This document shows, piece by piece, positions 1 through 7,111 of a stretch of DNA of 7,111 nucleotides. The stretch covers positions 1 through 7,111 of the forward strand of contig SKGV01000039.1 in assembly GCA_007117275.1 (NCBI GenBank), read 5' to 3'. Made by a program: the position numbers and the translations under genes. Below the pieces are notes generated by a model that made no database searches, had not been told where the DNA came from, and was given only the letters and a program-made list of their open reading frames with translations. The stretch comes from Methylophaga sp. (GTDB taxonomy: Bacteria > Pseudomonadota > Gammaproteobacteria > Nitrosococcales > Methylophagaceae). Numbering within the stretch: position 1 is the stretch's first letter; every line of letters starts with the position of its first letter.

Positions 1-810
1 CAACAGTCGACCTTGTATCAATGGATTGCGCTGCTGACCGGCTCGAAAAATGCGCTGAAAGGGCTCGGTTTTTTTGTCGGAGCTGTGTTACTTACTTGGC
101 TGGGTTTCAGGGGCGCCATAGTCACCATGACAGTGGTTTTGTTTGTGGTGTTGTTGCTTAGTGTCTACCTGCTGGATCGTCAGCTCGGCAAGGCGAGTTT
201 CAAGCCAAAATTTCGCGATGTTTTCTCCAAAAGTCCGGCAGTCAATCGTTTATCAGTCGCCCGATTCTTTCTGTTTGGCTCCCGGGATATCTGGTTTGTA
301 GTGGCTTTGCCTGTGTTTTTGCACGCACAACTGCAATGGCCAGCTATCTATATTGGGGCACTGTTGGCGCTTTGGGTGGTCGGTTATGGTGTTGTTCAGG
401 CGTCAGCCCCCAAGCTCACTGGCTACTCAAACACGCATGCGCCAGATGGCTATACGGTGTGGAGCTGGTCACTACCGTTGATGCTTTTACCAATGCTGAT
501 CGCAGCAGCTGTGTATTTTGACTGGATGTTGCTGGCGGCGCTGACCGCAGGCTTGCTGGTGTATGGTGTCGTGTTTGCCATTAACTCGGCAGTGCACTCT
601 TATCTAATTGTTGCCTATGCCGATGCTTCCGGTGTATCGCTGGACGTAGGCTTTTATTACATGGCCAATGCCGCTGGTCGCTTGCTTGGGACACTGCTAT
701 CCGGCTGGGTGTACATGTGGGCGGGTTTGGCTGCGTGTTTGTTGATATCGGCGCTGATGATCGCAGCGGCCAGTCTGATTTCATTGAAATTACCTCGAAA
801 TGGGGCTTAA
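1..810 (+). CDS. arsJ: ArsJ-like MFS organoarsenical efflux permease, 5'-truncated by window edge
   Basis: This is an inner-membrane major facilitator superfamily transporter. The reading frame is open from base 1 (Q-Q-S-T-L-Y-Q-W) to the TAA at 808-810, so only the C-terminal 269 residues are present; full family members are about 400 residues. The fragment is strongly hydrophobic, with about seven membrane segments. The stretches LTGSKNALKGLGFF near its start, ARFFLFGSRDIWFVVALPVF in the middle, and VSLDVGFYYMANAAGRLLG near the end match my memory of ArsJ. ArsJ is known to export 1-arseno-3-phosphoglycerate, which a GAPDH makes from arsenate, giving arsenate resistance; the companion gapdh and arsR genes would be expected upstream, outside the window. 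The next gene starts 60 bases downstream, and the stop codon lies inside the predicted PhoB site of phoB. No terminator separates the two genes. The MFS assignment is secure; the ArsJ assignment rests on recalled motifs. A TTG at 13 is an internal codon, not a start. Confidence 0.8.
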   Translation, partial: QQSTLYQWIALLTGSKNALKGLGFFVGAVLLTWLGFRGAIVTMTVVLFVVLLLSVYLLDRQLGKASFKPKFRDVFSKSPAVNRLSVARFFLFGSRDIWFVVALPVFLHAQLQWPAIYIGALLALWVVGYGVVQASAPKLTGYSNTHAPDGYTVWSWSLPLMLLPMLIAAAVYFDWMLLAALTAGLLVYGVVFAINSAVHSYLIVAYADASGVSLDVGFYYMANAAGRLLGTLLSGWVYMWAGLAACLLISALMIAAASLISLKLPRNGA

Positions 811-838
811 CAAATCTGTCATATTCAGCGAATATGCT
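805..838 (+). promoter_or_regulatory. Pho box and -10 of the phoBR promoter
   Basis: A perfect PhoB half-site CTGTCAT lies at 816-822. A weaker half-site, GCTTAAC, starts 11 bases earlier at 805-811. The 4-base spacer is AAAT, giving the 7+4+7 layout of a Pho box. The core AAATCTGTCATA is the same as the one I recall from the E. coli phoB promoter. Ten bases after the box comes a -10-like TATGCT (833-838), so transcription would start near 845. There is no good -35, as expected for a PhoB-activated promoter. The first half-site overlaps the stop codon of the arsJ-like gene. Autoregulation of phoBR is inferred from this. Confidence 0.72.
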
Positions 839-870
839 AGTAGGCGAAAAATTATGCACAGGAACACGCA

Positions 871-1563
871 ATGACCACTACCATTCTGGCTGTCGAGGAT
901 GATGCTGCAATTCGAGATATGCTCAATTTCACACTGCGACAATCGGGATTTGTTTGCGAATCGGTCTCTGATGGTGAAAAGGGCTTGGAATGGCTGAAGC
1001 AACAACAGCCAGATTTGATTCTGCTTGACTGGATGTTACCGGGCATTAGCGGTATTGAATTTATCCAGCGCCTGCGTGCCAATGAGTTTCTGGCATCAAT
1101 TCCAGTGATTATGCTGACCGCCAAGGGGGACAGCGAAGACATGGTCAAAGGTTTGAGTGTCGGCGCTGATGATTATATGAACAAACCTTTTGCACCGGTG
1201 GAGTTGGTTGCACGGATTCGCGCTTTGTTGCGTCGCTGCCAGCCACTGAACAGCGATGACAGTCAAAAACTCAGCTGTGCCGAGTTAGTGCTGGATACTA
1301 AAAGCCACCGAGTGAATGTGGGTGAACAGCGTATTGACCTTGGGCCAACCGAGTTCCGTTTATTACACTTTTTTATGAAAAATCCGGAGCGGGCCTACAA
1401 CCGTTCTCAGTTGCTTGATTTTGTCTGGGGCGATACGGTCTACATCGAGGAGCGGACGGTTGATGTGCATATCCGCAGACTGCGTAAGGCGCTTGAGCCG
1501 CATGGTCAAGATCATTTGATACAGACAGTTCGTGGTGTCGGTTATCGTTTTTCGGCTGAGTGA
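871..1563 (+). CDS. phoB: PhoB, phosphate-regulon response regulator
   Basis: PhoB is a cytoplasmic transcription activator of the OmpR/PhoB family. Once phosphorylated by PhoR in low phosphate, it binds Pho boxes and recruits sigma-70 polymerase. The 230 residues match the usual length (229 in E. coli). The receiver domain (about 3-122) has acidic-pocket residues E9 and D10, phospho-acceptor D53 in LLDWMLPG, T83 and K105 in NKPF. The winged-helix domain (about 130-229) has GPTEFRLLHFF, the recognition helix RTVDVHIRRLRKAL (195-208) and the C-terminal hairpin VRGVGYRF. The ATG at 871 has an AGGA at 860-863, 7 bases upstream. It is followed after 13 bases by phoR. A Pho box upstream suggests autoregulation. 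All catalytic residues are intact, and the assignment to PhoB rather than another OmpR-type regulator is supported by residue-level similarity and by phoR/pst context. Confidence 0.97.
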   Translation: MTTTILAVEDDAAIRDMLNFTLRQSGFVCESVSDGEKGLEWLKQQQPDLILLDWMLPGISGIEFIQRLRANEFLASIPVIMLTAKGDSEDMVKGLSVGADDYMNKPFAPVELVARIRALLRRCQPLNSDDSQKLSCAELVLDTKSHRVNVGEQRIDLGPTEFRLLHFFMKNPERAYNRSQLLDFVWGDTVYIEERTVDVHIRRLRKALEPHGQDHLIQTVRGVGYRFSAE

Positions 1564-1576
1564 CGGCCTGATCTGA

Positions 1577-2866
<1,290 letters not shown>

Positions 2867-2963
2867 ACCCTAGCGCCGATCTTTTCGTCGATGGTTCGAC
2901 TGATGGTCTTAGTGTGTAGTATTAAACCATGCACATTTGCTGAATAGGCAGATTGCGTAAGCC

Positions 2964-3019
2964 TTGTAACATAATTGTCATCTTTCTTTCATCACCTTGT
3001 CATAGATAGCCACGATACT
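2964..3019 (+). promoter_or_regulatory. Tandem Pho boxes (four half-sites) and -10 of pstS
   Basis: Four PhoB half-sites start exactly 11 bases apart: TTGTAAC (2964-2970), TTGTCAT (2975-2981), CTTTCAT (2986-2992) and TTGTCAT (2997-3003), with 4-base spacers ATAA, CTTT and CACC. This is two consecutive Pho boxes, allowing two PhoB dimers in tandem on one helix face. Ten bases after the last half-site is a -10-like GATACT (3014-3019), placing the start of transcription near 3026 and leaving a leader of about 55 bases. No -35 consensus is present, as expected when PhoB replaces it. This is the best Pho promoter in the window. Confidence 0.88.
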
Positions 3020-3080
3020 GTCCATGTTGGCAACCTCACCCGTTGCTACATCTTTATCTAAACTCAGGAGCTGAACACTC

Positions 3081-4052
3081 ATGTTCAAGAAAAAACTCGC
3101 AGTTATTGGCGCCGCTGTCTCACTGGCACTGTCGTCTGCTACTTTCGCTGATGTTGACCCAAACCTACCTGCCTACTCACCGACTTCAGGTGTTTCAGGT
3201 AACTTGTCCAGTATTGGTTCTGACACACTGAACAATCTGATGACACTCTGGGCAGAAGAGTTCAACAAATTCTATCCAAACGTGAACATTCAGGTGCAAG
3301 GTGCCGGTTCTTCAACTGCGCCTCCTGCGCTGACTGAGGGTACAGCCACGCTGGCTCCAATGAGCCGTGGCATGCGCCAGTCTGAAATTCAGTCGTTTGA
3401 AGAAAGATACGGGTATGCACCCTATGAAGTGCCTGTCGCTATCGACATGGTCGCGGTTTATGTTAACAAGGACAACCCGATCGAAGGTTTGAGCCTGCCA
3501 CAAGTGGATGCGATTTTTTCAGCCACTCGTCGTTGTGGTGCTGAAGCTGACGTGAACCGTTGGGGTCAAGTGGGTTTGTCAGGTGCTTGGGAAAATCGTG
3601 ACTTTGCCCTTTACAGCCGTAATGCAGTCTCTGGCACCTATGGCTTCTTTAAAGACATCGCACTGTGTGGCGGTGACTTTAAATCAAGCATCAACGAGCA
3701 GCCAGGTTCTTCATCTGTGGTTCAAGGTGTGACTGAGTCTATCAACGGTATTGGTTACTCAGGCATCGGCTATCGTACATCAGGTGTTCGTGTCGTGCCT
3801 TTGGCTGCTGAACACGGTGCACCATTCGCAGAAGCAACTGCTGAAAATGCTGCTTCAGGTGCCTACCCATTGGCACGCTACTTGTACGTTTACATCAACA
3901 AACACCCTAACCAGGATTTGGACCCACAAACAGCTGAGTTTGTCAGACTGGTACTGTCCAAAGAAGGTCAGGAAGTAGTCGTCCGTGATGGTTATGTGCC
4001 GCTTCCAGAATCGCTGACTAGCAAAATCCGTAAGGATCTGGGTCTGGAATAA
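3081..4052 (+). CDS. pstS: PstS, periplasmic phosphate-binding protein
   Basis: PstS is the high-affinity phosphate-binding component of the PstSCAB ABC transporter and delivers phosphate to PstC/PstA. It has 323 residues. The N-terminus is a classic Sec signal (K3-K5, hydrophobic 6-20, T-F-A ending at residue 23), so maturation after A23 is likely; no lipobox cysteine is present, so the mature protein should be soluble. Ligand-loop signatures are IGSDTLNN (45-52), GAGSSTAP (74-81), APMSR (92-96) and SRNAVSGTYGFF (about 179-190, with R180, S184, G185 and T186). The only two cysteines I see, C152 and C196, could form a periplasmic disulfide. Start choice is clear: AGGAG at 3066-3070 precedes the ATG by 10 bases. 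It has its own tandem Pho-box promoter and its own terminator, so it can be transcribed as a single gene. It belongs to the Pseudomonas-like PstS group by recalled similarity. Confidence 0.95.
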   Translation: MFKKKLAVIGAAVSLALSSATFADVDPNLPAYSPTSGVSGNLSSIGSDTLNNLMTLWAEEFNKFYPNVNIQVQGAGSSTAPPALTEGTATLAPMSRGMRQSEIQSFEERYGYAPYEVPVAIDMVAVYVNKDNPIEGLSLPQVDAIFSATRRCGAEADVNRWGQVGLSGAWENRDFALYSRNAVSGTYGFFKDIALCGGDFKSSINEQPGSSSVVQGVTESINGIGYSGIGYRTSGVRVVPLAAEHGAPFAEATAENAASGAYPLARYLYVYINKHPNQDLDPQTAEFVRLVLSKEGQEVVVRDGYVPLPESLTSKIRKDLGLE

Positions 4053-4076
4053 TCTTCCAAACCTGTGCAACACAAT

Positions 4077-4103
4077 AAAGAGGCCTTCGGGCCTCTTTTT
4101 TTT
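4077..4103 (+). terminator. Rho-independent terminator after pstS
   Basis: A 9-base-pair perfect stem (AAAGAGGCC at 4077-4085 with GGCCTCTTT at 4090-4098) is capped by a TTCG tetraloop closed by C-G, an unusually stable loop. It runs into eight T residues (4096-4103). It begins 25 bases after the pstS stop and lies before the pstC promoter. It should end most pstS transcripts. It may leak enough for some pstSCA read-through. Confidence 0.94.
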
Positions 4104-4150
4104 AGCCCACCTTTGGCCACCAATAAACAACAAAATCAGACGCTTAATGT

Positions 4151-4205
4151 TTGTAATAATGTTGTCACATAATGTCAGTAATCTTGGCACTTCATGATTG
4201 ATACT
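4151..4205 (+). promoter_or_regulatory. Pho boxes and -10 of the internal pstC promoter
   Basis: Half-sites at 11-base steps: TTGTAAT (4151-4157), TTGTCAC (4162-4168), a degenerate ATGTCAG (4172-4178, one base out of register), and TTGGCAC (4184-4190). The first two form a good Pho box with an AATG spacer. Nine bases after the last half-site is GATACT (4200-4205), the same -10-like hexamer as at pstS. That would start transcription near 4212, within the ribosome site of pstC. Other -10 candidates are CATAAT (4168-4173) and TAATCT (4179-4184), which would give longer leaders. A PhoB-controlled promoter here is well supported; which -10 is used is not. Confidence 0.75.
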
Positions 4206-4210
4206 CACGC

Positions 4211-4214
4211 AGGG
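4211..4214 (+). promoter_or_regulatory. Ribosome binding site that fixes the pstC start
   Basis: AGGG lies 7 bases before the ATG at 4222. An in-frame TTG at 4198 would lengthen the protein by 8 residues. It lies upstream of this site, overlaps the predicted -10 region, and has no ribosome site of its own, so ATG 4222 is preferred. Confidence 0.7.
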
Positions 4215-4221
4215 CAACACA

Positions 4222-6519
4222 ATGACTGAAACCGTAACTGGCGCCTTGAGCAGTTCAGCAGCACCAAAATCACTGCTTCCTGACACTGCTGCTCGGGAAA
4301 AGCTGCGAAAAAGGCGCGATTTAAAAGACAGCGCCTCACGCTGGGGCATTACGGCGGCAGGCTTTGGTGTGGTGTTTGCCTTAGCCATGATTTTTGTCTA
4401 TCTGATTTACGAAGTGATGCCTATTTTCAAAGGGGCATCGGTCACCCTGCAAACCTCTTACAACTTACCGGTGACAGACTCAAACACTCAGCATCTGCTA
4501 CTTGAGCGTTATCAGGAGTTGGGTATTCAGTACACAGATAATGGTCAGATCACTTTTTTTGAGGCAGATAACGGCCAGATTCGTCAGCAATTTGATTTAC
4601 CAATTCCGGAAGATGCGGTTGCCACTGCGTTCGCGCACTCTGAATACATTGGCGGCGTCACCGCTCAAGGGCTCAGTAATGGTCAGGTGTTGATCAGCCG
4701 TCATGCCTTCGACATTAGTTTTCCCGATGACCAGCGTCTGATTACACCCAAAATTGAATATCCTTTTGGTGAAGCAGCGATTCAAATCGATGATCAGGGG
4801 CGTGCAATCAAGCATCTGGCCATTGAGACCGTCATTCGCGGTTCGGCTGGTTCAGTTATGGCAGCTATCACGGACGACCAGCGCCTGTTGGTGACCAGTT
4901 TGACCAGTCGCAGCAACTTGCTGACTGGCGAAGTGAGCGTCAACAGCAACACCGTCGAACTTGCCAGAGTGCCCGAAGCGCCGGTGAAAATGCTGGTCGA
5001 TAAGGCCTTAAGAAGTCTATTTATTGCCGATGAAAATGGCTATATCCATTACTACGATATTTCACGATTGGAAAATGCCCGATTTGTCGCTTCAGTGAAT
5101 GCCGGCGAGGGCAGTGCAATTACCGCCATGGACTTCCTGGTTGGCACGGTATCACTGATTGTTGGTACAGAAAAGGGTGAACTTAGTCAGTGGTTTTTGG
5201 TGCGTGATGATTCCAATAATAATCACCTGACTCGAATTCGAGACTTTAAACCACACGGCGCAGCGATTACGGCACTAGCTCCGGAATACACCCGTAAAGG
5301 TTTTCTGGCGGTCGACGCCAAGGGCCAATTGGGCATTCACTATGGCACCTCAGCGCGGACATTGTATTTTAATCAGTTAAGCGAACAACCACTGGTCGCT
5401 GCGGCAATCTCTCAGGTTAACGGCCGATTGATGTTGCTGGATGACCAGCAGCAGTTATCGGTTGCGGGGTTATGGAACCAACATCCACAACTGTCATTTG
5501 CTGCAATGTGGAACAAGGTCTGGTACGAAGGCCGTGCCGACCCAGAATACATCTGGCAGTCCTCTTCAGCTTCGGATGAGTTTGAGTCCAAATTCAGCTT
5601 GGTGCCACTGTCTATCGGTACTCTGAAGGCCGCTTTCTACGCCATGTTATTTGCCATGCCGCTGGCGATTGCCGGAGCGATTTACACGGCCTACTTCATG
5701 ACACCTAAATTGCGGGGCGTAGTCAAACCCAGCATCGAAATCATGGAAGCCTTGCCGACGGTTATTCTCGGGTTTCTGGCCGGTTTGTGGCTGGCCCCCT
5801 TTGCCGAGGATCACCTGCCGGCTGTCTTCAGCTTCTTGATACTCATGCCACTGTTGATGCTAGTGTTTGCCTATTTCTGGTCAAGGTTGCCAGGTTCATT
5901 CCGTAGTCGGGTGCCCGATGGTTGGGAGGCGGCCTTGCTAGTGCCAGTCATTCTCTCATTCGGTATCTTCTGTATTTTCCTCAGCCCATGGATCGAAGTC
6001 TGGTTTTTTGATGGCAGCATGCGTCAGTGGTTTACCGATGTGGGCGTGACCTATGACCAGCGTAACGCGATGATTGTCGGTATCGCCATGGGCTTTGCGG
6101 TGATTCCGACCATTTTCTCAATTGCTGAAGACGCGGTGTTCACCGTACCCCGGCATTTGACTCATGGTTCCTTGGCACTAGGTGCTACTCGCTGGCAAAC
6201 CGTGGTCGGTGTGGTATTGCCAACGGCGAGCCCAGGTATTTTCTCTGCAGTGATGATGGGCTTTGGGCGTGCAGTAGGTGAAACCATGATTGTTCTGATG
6301 GCAACTGGTAACAGCCCTGTAGTGAACTTCAATATCTTTGAAGGCATGCGCACGCTGTCGGCCAATATTGCTGTGGAGTTGCCAGAAACCGCTGTCGGCA
6401 GCTCGCACTTCCGCATTCTGTTCCTTGCAGCGCTGGTGTTGTTGGCCTTGACCTTCATCGTTAACACCGCTGCAGAAATTATTCGTCAACGGCTGCGCGC
6501 CCGTTATAGCAACCTGTAA
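4222..6519 (+). CDS. pstC: PstC, phosphate ABC transporter permease (long form with periplasmic domain)
   Basis: PstC is one of the two inner-membrane channel subunits of the PstSCAB phosphate importer. It has 765 residues from ATG 4222, far longer than E. coli PstC (about 320). Order of parts: a basic cytoplasmic tail (1-41, with LRKRR at 28-32); TM1 (about 42-63); a large inserted region (about 70-455), presumably periplasmic; then the permease core from about 464 (LSIGTLKAAFYAMLFAMPLA) with several membrane helices. The ABC-contact (EAA) loop is at about 636-675, including GATRWQTVVGVVLPTASPGI (654-673) followed by GRAVGETM. The insert contains recurring strand-turn-strand units such as LFIADENGYIHYYDI, LIVGTEKGELSQWF and LAVDAKGQLGIHY, resembling a beta-propeller. 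This long form is known in Pseudomonas and related bacteria; the role of the insert is not known to me. It has its own Pho-box promoter, and pstA follows within about 20 bases. Confidence 0.93.
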   Translation: MTETVTGALSSSAAPKSLLPDTAAREKLRKRRDLKDSASRWGITAAGFGVVFALAMIFVYLIYEVMPIFKGASVTLQTSYNLPVTDSNTQHLLLERYQELGIQYTDNGQITFFEADNGQIRQQFDLPIPEDAVATAFAHSEYIGGVTAQGLSNGQVLISRHAFDISFPDDQRLITPKIEYPFGEAAIQIDDQGRAIKHLAIETVIRGSAGSVMAAITDDQRLLVTSLTSRSNLLTGEVSVNSNTVELARVPEAPVKMLVDKALRSLFIADENGYIHYYDISRLENARFVASVNAGEGSAITAMDFLVGTVSLIVGTEKGELSQWFLVRDDSNNNHLTRIRDFKPHGAAITALAPEYTRKGFLAVDAKGQLGIHYGTSARTLYFNQLSEQPLVAAAISQVNGRLMLLDDQQQLSVAGLWNQHPQLSFAAMWNKVWYEGRADPEYIWQSSSASDEFESKFSLVPLSIGTLKAAFYAMLFAMPLAIAGAIYTAYFMTPKLRGVVKPSIEIMEALPTVILGFLAGLWLAPFAEDHLPAVFSFLILMPLLMLVFAYFWSRLPGSFRSRVPDGWEAALLVPVILSFGIFCIFLSPWIEVWFFDGSMRQWFTDVGVTYDQRNAMIVGIAMGFAVIPTIFSIAEDAVFTVPRHLTHGSLALGATRWQTVVGVVLPTASPGIFSAVMMGFGRAVGETMIVLMATGNSPVVNFNIFEGMRTLSANIAVELPETAVGSSHFRILFLAALVLLALTFIVNTAAEIIRQRLRARYSNL

Positions 6520-6523
6520 GCCA

Positions 6524-6530
6524 GAAGGGA
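6524..6530 (+). promoter_or_regulatory. Ribosome binding site bearing on the pstA start
   Basis: GAAGGGA lies just after the pstC stop. Two in-frame ATGs follow: 6534 (3 bases after the site) and 6540 (9 bases after). The spacing favours 6540, though 6534 would add only M-T to the protein. Confidence 0.55.
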
Positions 6531-6539
6531 TCAATGACA

Positions 6540-7111
6540 ATGAAAGCATGGTTGAAAAGTGGCTCACCCTGGATTTGGCTCAACGGCGGTGCGGTGGCGA
6601 TGTGCATGATTATGGTGGTGGGTTTGATTGGTCTGATAGCAGTGCGCGGTTTTGGCCATTTTTGGCCGGCCAATATTGCCCAGATTGAAATCACTAATGA
6701 GCAGGGTGAACAGATTGTGGTGATCGGGGAAATTGTCCGCTCACAAACCATCCCATCAATAGTGGCTCGTGATGCCGGTAATGAAGTGCCTGATGATATG
6801 GAGATGGTCACGCGTTATCTGGTCAAACAAGGCAATAGAGATCAGACCGGTCGTGACTTTGTCTGGTACCTGGAACTGGGTATGGGCGAGTTTACTTATC
6901 CGCTGGATGCTTATCAGATCGAGCGACGCGAATGGGGTAATTTCTACGGTAAGCCAGTGGCTTTGCTCAGAGAAGGTGAGGTTGTCAGCACTCCTCAGCA
7001 GCCTGGCTTCTGGCGTGATATGCAGGCGGCGTTGGATCGCAGTCTGAAATTGCATCAGGAAATTCAGCGTCTCGAGCGCCGTCAAATTGGCCGGATCAAC
7101 ACTGCCATGGA
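6540..7111 (+). CDS. pstA: PstA, phosphate ABC transporter permease (long form), 3'-truncated by window edge
   Basis: PstA is the second channel subunit of the PstSCAB importer. The frame runs open from the start to the last base of the window, so about 190 N-terminal residues are seen and the permease core with its EAA loop lies beyond the edge. Visible parts, numbered from this start: a short cytoplasmic N-terminus (KAWLKSGSPWIW), TM1 (about 14-36, GGAVAMCMIMVVGLIGLIAV), the conserved RGFGHFWPANI just after it, and then a hydrophilic, probably periplasmic region. That region has GNRDQTGRDFVWYLE, ERREWGNFYG (about 128-137) and a charged helix, LHQEIQRLERRQIGRI, that could be a short coiled coil. 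These match the long PstA (about 550 residues) of Pseudomonas-type bacteria by recall; E. coli PstA (about 296) lacks the extension. It follows pstC by 20 bases (14 if ATG 6534 is used) and is surely co-transcribed with it. Confidence 0.9.
   Translation, partial: MKAWLKSGSPWIWLNGGAVAMCMIMVVGLIGLIAVRGFGHFWPANIAQIEITNEQGEQIVVIGEIVRSQTIPSIVARDAGNEVPDDMEMVTRYLVKQGNRDQTGRDFVWYLELGMGEFTYPLDAYQIERREWGNFYGKPVALLREGEVVSTPQQPGFWRDMQAALDRSLKLHQEIQRLERRQIGRINTAM

Noticed and set aside
13..15. TTG at 13 as the start of the MFS gene
   Set aside because: The frame is open to base 1 and the protein is missing about a third of the family's length, so this is an internal leucine codon of a gene cut by the window edge.
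794..833. Extra PhoB half-sites flanking the phoB Pho box (CTCGAAA at 794, AGCGAAT at 827)
   Set aside because: They are in 11-base register but match only two or three of seven consensus positions, so they are not counted as real half-sites.
2887..2900. Small inverted repeat GTCGA-TGGT-TCGAC after phoR, possible terminator
   Set aside because: The stem is only 5 base pairs and no T run follows. I see no convincing terminator for phoBR in 2867-2963, so read-through toward pstS is possible.
4198..4221. TTG at 4198 as an upstream start for pstC
   Set aside because: It overlaps the predicted -10 region and lacks a ribosome site, while ATG 4222 has AGGG at the right distance.
3855..4388. A 177-codon open frame on the - strand covering the end of pstS and start of pstC
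   Set aside because: It runs across the pstS terminator and Pho promoter of pstC, lies antisense to two well-supported genes, and its translation shows no recognisable domain. It is a chance frame.
6178..6811. Overlapping - strand open frames opposite the end of pstC and start of pstA
   Set aside because: They are antisense to conserved coding sequence, show no family motif in the translation, and have no supporting promoter. They are best explained as shadows of codon bias.

Overview
The window looks like chromosomal DNA of a gammaproteobacterium with roughly balanced base composition. PhoB and PhoR align closely with the Escherichia coli pair by recall. PstC and PstA, however, are the long forms typical of Pseudomonas and many marine or halophilic gammaproteobacteria. 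I cannot fix the genus from sequence alone. All genes lie on the + strand, and no mobile element, tRNA, rRNA or CRISPR array is visible.

Layout: (1) bases 1-810 hold the 3' two thirds of an MFS permease that I recognise as ArsJ-like, an organoarsenical (1-arseno-3-phosphoglycerate) exporter; its beginning lies outside the window. (2) phoB (871-1563) and phoR (1577-2866) form a tight two-gene operon for the phosphate-starvation two-component system. (3) pstS (3081-4052) encodes the periplasmic phosphate-binding protein and is closed by a strong UUCG-loop terminator at 4077-4103. (4) pstC (4222-6519) and the start of pstA (6540 to the window edge) encode the two permease subunits of the high-affinity phosphate ABC transporter. 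pstB and phoU would be expected further downstream but are not in the window.

The regulatory DNA is the clearest non-coding signal. Each of the three transcription units (phoBR, pstS, pstCA) is preceded by PhoB-binding half-sites of the CTGTCAT / TTGTCAC type with starts 11 bases apart. In each case a -10-like hexamer follows the last half-site by 9-10 bases, which is the architecture of activator-dependent Pho promoters. pstS and pstC each carry four such half-sites in series; phoB has one strong and one weak half-site, overlapping the 3' end of the arsJ-like gene.

Taken together, PhoR senses low phosphate (through Pst, in the known model) and phosphorylates PhoB. PhoB then activates its own operon, pstS, and separately pstCA. 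The terminator between pstS and pstC plus the second Pho promoter would let the binding protein be made in excess over the membrane subunits. The ArsJ-like neighbour fits biologically because arsenate is a phosphate mimic taken up by phosphate transporters. I see no wholly new system. The most notable points are the arsenic/phosphate linkage, the internal Pho promoter of pstC with its possibly very short leader, and a probable periplasmic beta-propeller inserted in PstC.
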